6,415 nt of DNA, taken from NCBI GenBank assembly GCA_021734005.1, contig JAIPJV010000123.1, positions 1-6,415 on the forward strand. The letters run 5' to 3'. Each line of letters starts with the position of its first letter. The stretch's first letter is position 1. Source of the DNA: Fidelibacterota bacterium (GTDB taxonomy: Bacteria; Fidelibacterota; UBA2242; JAFGTP01). Under the pieces are notes generated by a model. It saw only the letters and a program-made list of their open reading frames with translations, did not search any database and was not told where the DNA came from. This document shows positions 1-6,415 of this stretch, piece by piece. Position numbers and translations under genes: made by a program.

Positions 1-2962
1 TCTTTTCAACATCTGCTTTTGCTAGAGAGTCACTACTCATAATTGTCTGAGTATTGAAAGTATATACCTCATTAGTCTGGATAGGTTTATTAGTTTGGAC
101 ATAAACCTTATTACCTATTGGTAATCCTCCACCAAGATAGTCTTCAAAATACCAGTAGTTAATGATCGGATATCCAGTTGGATTTCCATCATCACCCCAA
201 CCAGTATTAGAAGGAGGTTCACCCATCTCATTTACACTATTGTAATCGGCCTCATCAGCTGGATCATATTGACCACTAGTTGATTTATATCCGAAAATAG
301 GTTCATAGGCAGGAACACCAAAATAATTGGTTCCTGTTGTATCCCAGACAAAAGCACCGGCTGCTTGGGTTGCATCCATACCGGTATTATGATCAAAAAT
401 GGCAGGAAACATTCTGTACATATCGCCGGATGGAAAAGCCTTCTGATATAAAGCAAAAGGAACTTTTTCATCGAGAGTAGGCTCTCCACCATCGATATCA
501 TCATAATACTGCCAGGCAACTGATTCACCTGTAAAATCAATGATATAGTCATGAATACCTAAGAGGTCGAATCTGTCAAAATTACCACCATCTAAACCTG
601 TCATAATATACCCTGTTGATCCCAGACTGTATTCAATGTAGGAAACACCATTATCCACTACATTACCTTCGGCATCAGTTTCATAGATGCCTTTTACACC
701 AGGAGCAGGACCGGCAACTTTGACTTGAACACCATCAACAATGGGGCAGTCTTCGCCAGCAGTGATATCAGAGACCTGAAGTTCGTCTTCTACTTTCCAT
801 TCACCAGTTGTCTTATCCTGGAGATTCCAGAGAACTTCGCCGTAAGTAGCGGAGTTTGTATCAGTGTCTTCTTCAAAAGTGATCTCATATTCATGTCCGG
901 TAACATCTTCCGGATTGATCACTTTGACAACAACCTGACCATCACTCTTACCAACAGGATGGGCTATGTCAAGAGTATCATTGAAGACCTGTGGACGTCT
1001 TGTACCCGGATTAGGTTCTTCAACCCGCACTTCCAGGATAACAGGTGCAGATTCAAGCTGTTTAATCTGGTCGGCATCAGGATTGTAGTTATAGGCAGTT
1101 ACACCAAAATAATAGGTTCTACCTTCATACAGACGATAACCTGAAATATGATCTTTGGTAATCTCAATATGTCTTCTTATTCCAGTATTTGTTCCCACCT
1201 GAACTGGAATAGTGGAAACGCCACCATATTCAGAAATATATGCAGTCCCCATTATCTTAGTTACATTGTTCACTAAATCATAAGTTGCTATTTTGGTAGC
1301 ATCATCTAAAGAAGCCATGCTTGAGGGGAATTGATAAACATTGTAACCTTCAAACTCATAACCAGATTTAACTTTGGTTTCAGTGGCTTGAACGGCGTCA
1401 TGATTTGATCCCCATTCCAGAACTACAGCATCTTCGTCTGTTATATAGCTAACATCCGGTCTGTCTGGAGGAGCAGGAATTTCTTTAAATGCATTATTAT
1501 AAACTAACTGAGCCATTTCATCAGTCTGTTTGACCTGAACAATAGAAGCCAGTCTGGTAGCACCACTACCACCAACTACAGCCAGAACAATTTCCTGAGT
1601 GTCAGCTGCAGCAAGAGTAAAAGGACCACTTGCCAGCGACATTCTTCTATCTGCTGGTTGAAAATAACTAGCCTGGCCATCAATCCGTTTACTGGCAGGA
1701 TCATTTACAGGATCACCACACAGGGGGAATTTGGTTTCCTGACCACCGCTAATATTACCAATGGTCCAGGGCTCAGGGTTTTCCAGATCTTCAAAAGGCT
1801 TATATCCTCTTAAAAGGTTGTACCACTGTTTGGTACCTTCGTAGTCACCACCCGTAGTAGGATCATCAATATTAGAACCAGCAGCAAACCAGCCAAATGT
1901 TGTCATTGGCAGGTTCTTATAGCCTTCTCTTTTGCCAAAATTCCAGTTGGCAGTCTGGCCAGGTGCTTCTACAATTGGGCCCTGAAAAAAGTCAAAGCCA
2001 ACTGCAGGAGGAGCCATATCTGGGAAAGATGGATCGGTTGGTGTACCATTATAAGCAAAACCAATGCTTAAACTGGTATCACAGCCAACAAAATCATTTC
2101 CATAATTTCCAACATCGGGATCAACAAATTGAGAAACATAAGCATCAAGAACATCCTTATCAGATTTATTGATTACAGTATATTTCTTAAATACAATTTG
2201 TCCCAGCTCTGTAGTCGGTTGAGCATAGGCCCAAAGAGTTCCCTGGATTTCTAGACCAATTGGCTGGGAACCATAGAGGCTGTTAACCAGACCTTTATTC
2301 AGGTCGTTGGCAGCAAACCACAAAACCTGGTCAGCATTAGCAACACCGGGTTCATCAACATCAGGATCCCATTGACCATTGTCATTATTGTCGTAGTACG
2401 GTGCACCATGTTCTGCTGGCCAATTAGTCCAGTCATGTTCATATTGGGCAATTACTTCTTCTGGCGATTTGCCAAGCTGCTCGGCTTCATAAGCGACATC
2501 CTCAGGTGTAAGAGTTTCCCAGTCTGCTCTGATTCGCCATATTTTATTTAAAGGAACAGCATCTCCATCTACAATCCAGCCACATTGGAGGCCGGTACCA
2601 TAAGCACTACCGCCCACTGCCAACCGGTCTGTATCCGGATCCAGCTGTCCATTTCCATTTTCGTCAACATAACCGCCATATATTAATCCTTCTGTATAGA
2701 CGACGGCGCCTTTGCCTTTTGGATACAATCCACCGGATTGTTGGGTGGCAGCATCGTATCCCATTACTCCATCATTCGCTACCCAGTAAAGCCAATTACC
2801 AACATTTACAATTGTTCTCTTGACTTCTGTATAATCTGTCATCTTTTTTATTATATCTGTCATCTGTTTATTTGCATTCCAGCCATCAGGAGCTTTTGCA
2901 TAAAGCGAAAATCCTGACGCTATAAATAATATCAAAACAATTGATAATATTTTTTTACTCAT
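1..2962 (-). CDS. Large exported protein with calcium-type loops and a fibronectin-III-like region, C-terminus cut off by the window
   Basis: One minus-strand frame is open from the ATG at 2962-2960 to the window edge: 987 codons plus one base, with no stop. The start is supported by GGAG five bases upstream and by a signal peptide at residues 1 to about 22 (Lys-Lys, a hydrophobic run, then SLYA). No lipobox cysteine is present, so it is exported but not a lipoprotein. Two loops, at residues 100-112 and 191-203, share the pattern DxNxNGQ(L/W)DPDxD, resembling EF-hand or dockerin calcium loops. Residues about 208-310 (DQVLWFAANDL, FKKYTVINKS, DFVGCDTSLSIGFAYN) recall a large secreted family of Calditrichota- and Marinimicrobia-like bacteria that I know only from memory. 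Residues about 500-645 look fibronectin-III-like (VVLEWGSNHD, YEFEGYNVYQ, YYFGVTAYNY). Residues 650-987 are beta-rich but unassigned. No catalytic motif is visible. The gene follows the receptor by 57 bases and is probably co-transcribed. The reading frame is certain; the function is unknown. Confidence 0.93.
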   Translation of the reverse strand, partial: MSKKILSIVLILFIASGFSLYAKAPDGWNANKQMTDIIKKMTDYTEVKRTIVNVGNWLYWVANDGVMGYDAATQQSGGLYPKGKGAVVYTEGLIYGGYVDENGNGQLDPDTDRLAVGGSAYGTGLQCGWIVDGDAVPLNKIWRIRADWETLTPEDVAYEAEQLGKSPEEVIAQYEHDWTNWPAEHGAPYYDNNDNGQWDPDVDEPGVANADQVLWFAANDLNKGLVNSLYGSQPIGLEIQGTLWAYAQPTTELGQIVFKKYTVINKSDKDVLDAYVSQFVDPDVGNYGNDFVGCDTSLSIGFAYNGTPTDPSFPDMAPPAVGFDFFQGPIVEAPGQTANWNFGKREGYKNLPMTTFGWFAAGSNIDDPTTGGDYEGTKQWYNLLRGYKPFEDLENPEPWTIGNISGGQETKFPLCGDPVNDPASKRIDGQASYFQPADRRMSLASGPFTLAAADTQEIVLAVVGGSGATRLASIVQVKQTDEMAQLVYNNAFKEIPAPPDRPDVSYITDEDAVVLEWGSNHDAVQATETKVKSGYEFEGYNVYQFPSSMASLDDATKIATYDLVNNVTKIMGTAYISEYGGVSTIPVQVGTNTGIRRHIEITKDHISGYRLYEGRTYYFGVTAYNYNPDADQIKQLESAPVILEVRVEEPNPGTRRPQVFNDTLDIAHPVGKSDGQVVVKVINPEDVTGHEYEITFEEDTDTNSATYGEVLWNLQDKTTGEWKVEDELQVSDITAGEDCPIVDGVQVKVAGPAPGVKGIYETDAEGNVVDNGVSYIEYSLGSTGYIMTGLDGGNFDRFDLLGIHDYIIDFTGESVAWQYYDDIDGGEPTLDEKVPFALYQKAFPSGDMYRMFPAIFDHNTGMDATQAAGAFVWDTTGTNYFGVPAYEPIFGYKSTSGQYDPADEADYNSVNEMGEPPSNTGWGDDGNPTGYPIINYWYFEDYLGGGLPIGNKVYVQTNKPIQTNEVYTFNTQTIMSSDSLAKADVEK

Positions 2963-3019
2963 TTTAACTCCTTTTTTTCAAGATCGATTATCCTTCATAT
3001 TAGAACCCTTGATTAATAC
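2963..3019 (-). other. Short intergenic gap inside the presumed operon
   Basis: Fifty-seven bases separate the receptor stop (TAG at 3022-3020) from the next start. Apart from the ribosome binding site I see no GC-rich hairpin followed by a T-run and no convincing promoter. This favours read-through from the receptor into the exported protein. Co-transcription is inferred from same strand and close spacing. Confidence 0.6.
2968..2971 (-). promoter_or_regulatory. Ribosome binding site of the large exported protein
   Basis: The minus strand reads an A-run, then GGAG, then TTAAA and ATG. The five-base spacing is normal. It supports the start at 2962 and shows that the second gene has its own initiation site rather than depending on coupling to the receptor's stop. 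Confidence 0.85.
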
Positions 3020-6000
3020 CTAGAATTCTATGCGAATACCGATATCAATTTTTCTGGGATTACCCCACAATTCGCGTCCAATCCGATGCCAATAAGCCTG
3101 TCCGTTTTCAATGTTGATTGCACGATACATCTCTTCCCAGAGATATCCATAGGTGGATTCTAGATTCTCAACTTCATCAGGTCTTGAAATCAAACCGTCA
3201 TCTTTAGCCTGTCCTGTTAAAGGATAGACATTGAGGACATTTCTGGTGTTGAGAAGATTGGTTACATTAGCATAAGCTGTTGTTGTGAAGGGACCAATTT
3301 TAAAGGATTTATACAATCTCAGGTCTAATGTAAATGTCCAGGGAGTTTTGGAAGCTCCAAAGGGTTCGATTGCGACCCTGTTTCTGCTATCTTCCATATA
3401 GTTGACACCTTTTTCATAGGCACCAGCCTGACCCCAGGATTCAATTTCTACGCGTGTATAGGGGTGACCACTTGTGAAGGAAAGCAGTAAATTCGCACCA
3501 CTGTTTTCCAGAATAGGTCCACCATCATTATTGCCAAATCTGTAGTCAAGGTTCACTGTACCGGAATGGGTAACTGAGTAGCTTAAAGGATTAACAACCT
3601 TGGAAACGGGAGTACCATTATAAATTGCTGTATGATAGGATGTACTATTAGATGCAGTGCCTTCAGCGTCTGTGAAAGTATAATTAATACTTCCTGCTAA
3701 TCTGTTTACTCTGCGTAATTTGACGCGAAGTTCAATTCCCTTGGTAGTAGTAAAGTCACCATTACTTAATCTAATATATGATGAATTTAGCAAACTATTA
3801 GCTGGCAGTTCTTGGAGCTCTGATTGAACAAGTCCTTTTTGATTCTTATAGAAAGCATTTACACCAAGAGAAATAGCATTCTGAAAAGCCTTATTATAAC
3901 CAATTTCATACTGAGTAGTATAAGTTGGTTCCAGACCGAAACCGATCGGATCATCATAGAAATATCTATGGTCAACGATCTGGTCTTTGTAGTCCTGGTC
4001 ACTGTTGTAGATATTACTATATTGTGGCATCTGGACAAACTTTCCATAATAGAGGTAGAAGTGGGAAGCCGGGCCTGTCGGAAATGAGAAACCTAAGCGA
4101 GGTGTGATTTCAAGATAAGGATCGATCTCCTCCCAGGCTTCGTCTTTAATAAAAGATGAAGCTTGATAGAATTCAGGGTTACCTGGATTCTTGAGTCTTC
4201 TATCATCAGGATCAAAATAATCCAGTCTTAAACCGGCGTTAATAACCAGGTCATTGTATTCGATTTTATCCTGGATATAAGCTGCAAATTCCATAGGCTG
4301 CTTGGGAGCCCCAGTAATACCGGCAATTGTATCCTGGTTGGCATCTTTATAATAGGTGATTTTTTCATCAGAAACATCACCAAATCTATCATAACCTGTA
4401 GAATATACACTACCATAGTTGAACCAATCGTCAACAGGAATATTGTCTATACTTCCATATCTTCCGGGATATTTTCCTGCTAAATGCTCTGCTTCAGGGT
4501 CAGCTGTTAACATCATTACTTGAGCTGCAATATCAAAATCACGATAGGTATAAGTCTTCAGATCGGCACCTGTTGTAATTTCATGATGTTTGCCGAGCTG
4601 AGTCTTAAAGTCGACTGCATATTCCCAGCCATTGAGTTCTGACTTTCCATACCAGAAGCGGGGAGTACCATTTCTTTCAATGGGAAAACCCATGATCTGA
4701 TATTCTTCTCTTGGATCCCAGGCGTTTTCATATTCTGCATGATCGAATGCCTTGGAAGAAGAATCGTAATTATTATGTAAGTAATTGGAAACAGCTGTAC
4801 TGTCATACCATTTTTCCCAGTCACCATCAAACCAGCCATCGCGTTGTTCATGATTATCAATTAATCTGCTTACGCGAGCTTCGAAATAGGAACGGCTGGT
4901 AAATTGTTTGGTAGCTTTGGCTGTAAAGACACCATAATCATAAACATCATAAGGTCTTCTTTCATTAACTGAAACCATAGGATCATTACCAACTTCAGCT
5001 TCTGAATGGGAATAGATACCGGAAAATGTTAAACGAATTGGTAAGTCCAGAGTAACTGTTCCATTTAGAGAATATCTATTATAATTCTGATAAGGTGTGT
5101 AACCATCAGGATAAACCAGATCCACAGTATCATGAACAGCATTGGCACCATTTTCATCTACCAGGTCGTATTCGGAAAAGTCATAACCTTTACTGAAACG
5201 AACTTCATTATCATCACGATTCTGATATTCGCCAGCAAGGAAAAAAGTGGCTTTGTCAGTGAAAAGAGGACCACTTATAGTTCCGATAATATCCTGGTGA
5301 CCATAATTATAGGTATCCAGTACTTTTTCGCCATCGGCGGGATCTCTGAAACCGTCAGTTCTGTATTCCAGAGAACCATGAAAATCAGGGCTACCTGTTT
5401 TCATCTTTGTGGATACAATACCTGAGTTTGCACCACCCTGCGAAGCTGTATATCCACCAGTCATAACATTAACTTCCTGAATGGCTTCGTGAATTACATG
5501 AACAGCATTCTCATTGTTAACAGGATTTCGTGTAGAAACACCATCAACATAGTAGCCAACTTCGTCTTCACGACCACCGCGGAAATAAAGATTACCATCC
5601 TGGGAGATAACACCAGCAGCATTGGCTGCGATATTACCAACACCACGGATCGGTAATTCTTCAATGTCTTCAGCATTGGATACAGACTCACTGGATGTTG
5701 CATCAGTACGTACCAGCTCTCTCTGAGCCTGGACTACCACACTCTGACCTTCCAGAGTACGATTCTCCATCTCAATGTTGAGCTCTGTAGTACGGCCACT
5801 AGAAATGGCAACATCTTTCAAGATCACATCTTTTTTACCCATATAAGTTACTTCGATTGTGTATTCACCTGGAGGTACATTTAATATAACGAAGTAACCG
5901 TCTGAACCAGTCGCCGCACCAATCGGGTAGGCAGCATCAGTGATAACAACATTGGCACCTGCAATAGGCTCACCAGTTTCTGCGCTAGTCACTGTACCAG

Positions 6001-6079
6001 CCACCTTACCTGTGGTCTGACTAAAGAGAAAAAATGGCAACATAATTGCCAATAAAAATAAAGTAATACGTTTTACCAT
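3020..6079 (-). CDS. TonB-dependent outer-membrane receptor with N-terminal carboxypeptidase-regulatory-like domain
   Basis: This complete 1019-residue gene encodes an outer-membrane gated channel, a class that imports ligands with energy from TonB/ExbB/ExbD. Residues 1 to about 20 form a signal peptide (MVKR, hydrophobic run, FLFS before Q). Residues about 23-105 are a carboxypeptidase-regulatory-like beta-sandwich (GKVAGTV, GEPIAGANV, SDGYFVILNVPPGEYTIEV). Residues about 111-120 (GQSVVVQAQR) look like a TonB-box region. The plug spans about 125-230, with FRGGREDEVGYYVDGV at 166-181 and a VNVMTGGYTASQGGANSG stretch at 203-220. The rest is the barrel, ending in alternating residues and a terminal Phe (IDIGIRIEF), as expected for Bam-assembled barrels. 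Long Trp/Tyr/Asp-rich stretches at about 405-485 and 955-1007 are probably outer loops. The start is fixed by GGAGGAG just upstream. It is not clearly SusC-type: I see no SusD-like partner, and the downstream gene encodes a different large exported protein. The ligand cannot be told from sequence. Confidence 0.96.
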   Translation of the reverse strand: MVKRITLFLLAIMLPFFLFSQTTGKVAGTVTSAETGEPIAGANVVITDAAYPIGAATGSDGYFVILNVPPGEYTIEVTYMGKKDVILKDVAISSGRTTELNIEMENRTLEGQSVVVQAQRELVRTDATSSESVSNAEDIEELPIRGVGNIAANAAGVISQDGNLYFRGGREDEVGYYVDGVSTRNPVNNENAVHVIHEAIQEVNVMTGGYTASQGGANSGIVSTKMKTGSPDFHGSLEYRTDGFRDPADGEKVLDTYNYGHQDIIGTISGPLFTDKATFFLAGEYQNRDDNEVRFSKGYDFSEYDLVDENGANAVHDTVDLVYPDGYTPYQNYNRYSLNGTVTLDLPIRLTFSGIYSHSEAEVGNDPMVSVNERRPYDVYDYGVFTAKATKQFTSRSYFEARVSRLIDNHEQRDGWFDGDWEKWYDSTAVSNYLHNNYDSSSKAFDHAEYENAWDPREEYQIMGFPIERNGTPRFWYGKSELNGWEYAVDFKTQLGKHHEITTGADLKTYTYRDFDIAAQVMMLTADPEAEHLAGKYPGRYGSIDNIPVDDWFNYGSVYSTGYDRFGDVSDEKITYYKDANQDTIAGITGAPKQPMEFAAYIQDKIEYNDLVINAGLRLDYFDPDDRRLKNPGNPEFYQASSFIKDEAWEEIDPYLEITPRLGFSFPTGPASHFYLYYGKFVQMPQYSNIYNSDQDYKDQIVDHRYFYDDPIGFGLEPTYTTQYEIGYNKAFQNAISLGVNAFYKNQKGLVQSELQELPANSLLNSSYIRLSNGDFTTTKGIELRVKLRRVNRLAGSINYTFTDAEGTASNSTSYHTAIYNGTPVSKVVNPLSYSVTHSGTVNLDYRFGNNDGGPILENSGANLLLSFTSGHPYTRVEIESWGQAGAYEKGVNYMEDSRNRVAIEPFGASKTPWTFTLDLRLYKSFKIGPFTTTAYANVTNLLNTRNVLNVYPLTGQAKDDGLISRPDEVENLESTYGYLWEEMYRAINIENGQAYWHRIGRELWGNPRKIDIGIRIEF

Positions 6080-6083
6080 ACCA

Positions 6084-6090
6084 CTCCTCC
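6084..6090 (-). promoter_or_regulatory. Ribosome binding site of the TonB-dependent receptor
   Basis: The minus strand reads GGAGGAG followed by TGGT and then the ATG at 6079. This near-perfect Shine-Dalgarno match fixes the receptor start and agrees with the signal peptide beginning at that codon. Confidence 0.88.
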
Positions 6091-6094
6091 ATTG

Positions 6095-6148
6095 TTAAAG
6101 ATTAAAAATTGATTCTTGTCTTAACTCCTGCTTGTTAAAAAAAATCAT
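6095..6148 (-). other. Possible 17-codon leader peptide ending just before the receptor ribosome binding site
   Basis: ATG at 6148 opens a frame encoding MIFFNKQELRQESIFNL, with TAA at 6097-6095. The stop lies 4 nt before the receptor's GGAGGAG box, so terminating ribosomes could affect receptor initiation. Its own upstream signal, GGTGG at 6157-6153, is a poor Shine-Dalgarno match with short spacing. A frame this short can arise by chance. Confidence 0.2.
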
Positions 6149-6169
6149 GATTCCACCATAAATAATAAA

Positions 6170-6198
6170 TTACCCTTTGCCCATTAACTACACCTCCT
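6170..6198 (-). other. Shine-Dalgarno box with a four-codon reading frame in the leader
   Basis: An exact AGGAGG (6198-6193, extended to AGGAGGTG) precedes an ATG (6184-6182) by 8 nt. The frame reads ATG GGC AAA GGG TAA, ending at 6170. The initiation signal is as good as the receptor's own, but the product would be only MGKG. It may be a ribosome-loading or attenuation site, or a relic. Translation is inferred from the signals only. Confidence 0.4.
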
Positions 6199-6278
6199 AG
6201 TTTTTCTACGTTATTTTTTTCGTGTCAAAAAAGTTAATACACTGCTTATTTTTGAAGTGATTATTTGGATTTTATTTA

Positions 6279-6295
6279 TTTGAGAATCAAAAATT
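6279..6295 (-). repeat. Upstream direct repeat, copy 1 (TTTGAGAATCAAAAATT on +)
   Basis: This copy matches the one at 6351-6368, differing by one substitution and one extra A, and the copies start 72 bases apart. It contains a perfect inverted repeat, TTTGA-GAA-TCAAA (6279-6291), which could be an operator half-site pair. The AT-rich setting lowers significance. Confidence 0.4.
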
Positions 6296-6318
6296 ACCAA
6301 CCAATACCCTTTCCTCCT
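6287..6318 (-). other. Second leader Shine-Dalgarno box with a possible five-codon TTG-start frame
   Basis: An exact AGGAGG (6318-6313) is followed 8 nt later by TTG (6304-6302), giving TTG GTT GGT AAT TTT TGA. Spacing equals that of the box at 6193-6198. TTG is a weak start, so the purine box is better supported than the peptide. It lies just after the predicted transcription start near 6327. Confidence 0.25.
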
Positions 6319-6333
6319 AATCGTCATCACTTA

Positions 6334-6363
6334 CAAATATATCAAATTTTTTTGAGAAACAAA
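6334..6363 (-). promoter_or_regulatory. Candidate Bacteroidota-type promoter (TTTG-N18-TATATTTG)
   Basis: On the minus strand TTTG (6363-6360) is followed after 18 bases by TATATTTG (6341-6334). This matches the Bacteroidota -7 consensus TAnnTTTG exactly and the -33 TTTG with a spacer about one base shorter than the usual 19-21. The upstream DNA (6364-6400) is almost pure A/T, like an UP element. The predicted transcription start is near 6327. In such AT-rich DNA a chance match is possible. Confidence 0.4.
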
Positions 6364-6368
6364 AAATT
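6351..6368 (-). repeat. Upstream direct repeat, copy 2 (TTTGAGAAACAAAAAATT on +)
   Basis: This is the second copy of the repeat at 6279-6295. It overlaps the -33 TTTG of the candidate promoter, and its TTTGA also pairs with TCAAA at 6342-6346 (TCAAA-TTTT-TTTGA). A protein bound here would sit on the promoter. A binding role is inferred only from the repeats. Confidence 0.35.
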
Positions 6369-6415
6369 TTATTCATATTTTTTAATATTTTTCCCTTTAT
6401 TTCTCTTCAGAAAGT

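Larger units (their letters stand above)
6080..6415 (-). promoter_or_regulatory. AT-rich leader and upstream region of the receptor operon
   Basis: There is no long reading frame in these 336 bases. GC is about 27% by hand count, clearly below the genes. The stretch holds the receptor's ribosome binding site, two further exact AGGAGG boxes on the coding strand (6193-6198 and 6313-6318), three very short reading frames, a possible promoter at 6334-6363 and a direct repeat (6279-6295 and 6351-6368). If that promoter is used, the mRNA leader would be about 250 nt. No known riboswitch consensus was recognised. The gene to the right lies outside the window. Confidence 0.6.

Noticed and set aside
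725..1144. A 139-codon plus-strand open frame, and similar shorter frames on both strands inside the two large genes
   Set aside because: They lie antisense or out of frame within clearly coding minus-strand sequence, have no ribosome binding sites or recognisable domains, and have low-complexity, hydrophobic translations typical of shadow frames.
2975..3002. Small ATG frame in the intergenic gap (six codons then TGA)
   Set aside because: It has no Shine-Dalgarno sequence of its own and is too short to distinguish from chance.
2978..3012. Inverted repeat TCAAG/CTTGA in the gap between the genes
   Set aside because: Five base pairs around a 25-base loop, followed in the transcript by an A-run rather than a U-run; not a terminator and too weak for a regulatory hairpin.
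3020..6079. Naming the receptor SusC, or giving it a specific ligand
   Set aside because: The regulatory-like domain and plug are shared by many receptor classes, no SusD-like gene is visible, and no loop motif identifies a ligand.
6200..6228. Perfect -35 hexamer TTGACA on the minus strand (6228-6223)
   Set aside because: No acceptable -10 hexamer at 16-18 bases; the best candidate, TAGAAA, is only 14 bases away. It remains an outside alternative promoter.
6222..6242. GTGT...ACAC inverted repeat
   Set aside because: Only four base pairs with a 13-base loop.
6255..6332. Seven-base inverted repeat AAGTGAT/ATCACTT flanking the first AGGAGG box
   Set aside because: A 64-base loop, and several 7-bp matches are expected by chance in a 340-base AT-rich stretch.
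6080..6415. Riboswitch in the receptor leader
   Set aside because: I found no cobalamin, TPP, FMN or cyclic-di-GMP consensus blocks, and the region is too AT-rich for stable multi-helix structure by eye. A covariance-model search would settle this.

Overview
The window reads as a piece of an AT-rich bacterial genome (leader about 27% GC by hand count, genes about 40%) from a Gram-negative member of the FCB superphylum. The clues are a TonB-dependent receptor with an N-terminal carboxypeptidase-regulatory-like domain and a large secreted protein with a fibronectin-III-like segment and Asp/Asn-rich calcium-type loops. From memory of such proteins, the closest flavour is Calditrichota, Marinimicrobia, KSB1 or Ignavibacteria rather than Bacteroidota proper. 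Strong Shine-Dalgarno sequences in front of both genes also argue against typical Bacteroidota, which largely lack them. The phylum call is inference.

Layout: everything supported is on the minus strand. Transcription runs from the right edge to the left: a 336-base AT-rich leader (6080-6415), a complete 1019-residue TonB-dependent outer-membrane receptor (6079 to 3020), a 57-base gap without a terminator, and a large exported protein (2962 to beyond base 1), cut by the window edge after 987 codons. The left 2.96 kb is therefore not empty: one minus-strand frame is open throughout, with a good start, ribosome binding site and signal peptide.

Working model: receptor and secreted protein are co-transcribed. 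The receptor would import an unidentified ligand using TonB energy. The second protein is neither a SusD-like lipoprotein nor a recognisable enzyme, and may be a surface or secreted partner. Its C-terminus, where a type IX secretion sorting domain would be expected, lies outside the window.

The most unusual part is the leader. It holds two exact AGGAGG boxes away from the receptor start, each followed at 8 nt by a possible start and a very short reading frame. A third small frame ends just before the receptor's own ribosome binding site. A Bacteroidota-type promoter candidate (TTTG-N18-TATATTTG) and a near-perfect direct repeat lie further upstream. No RNA genes, mobile elements, CRISPR arrays or convincing terminators were seen.
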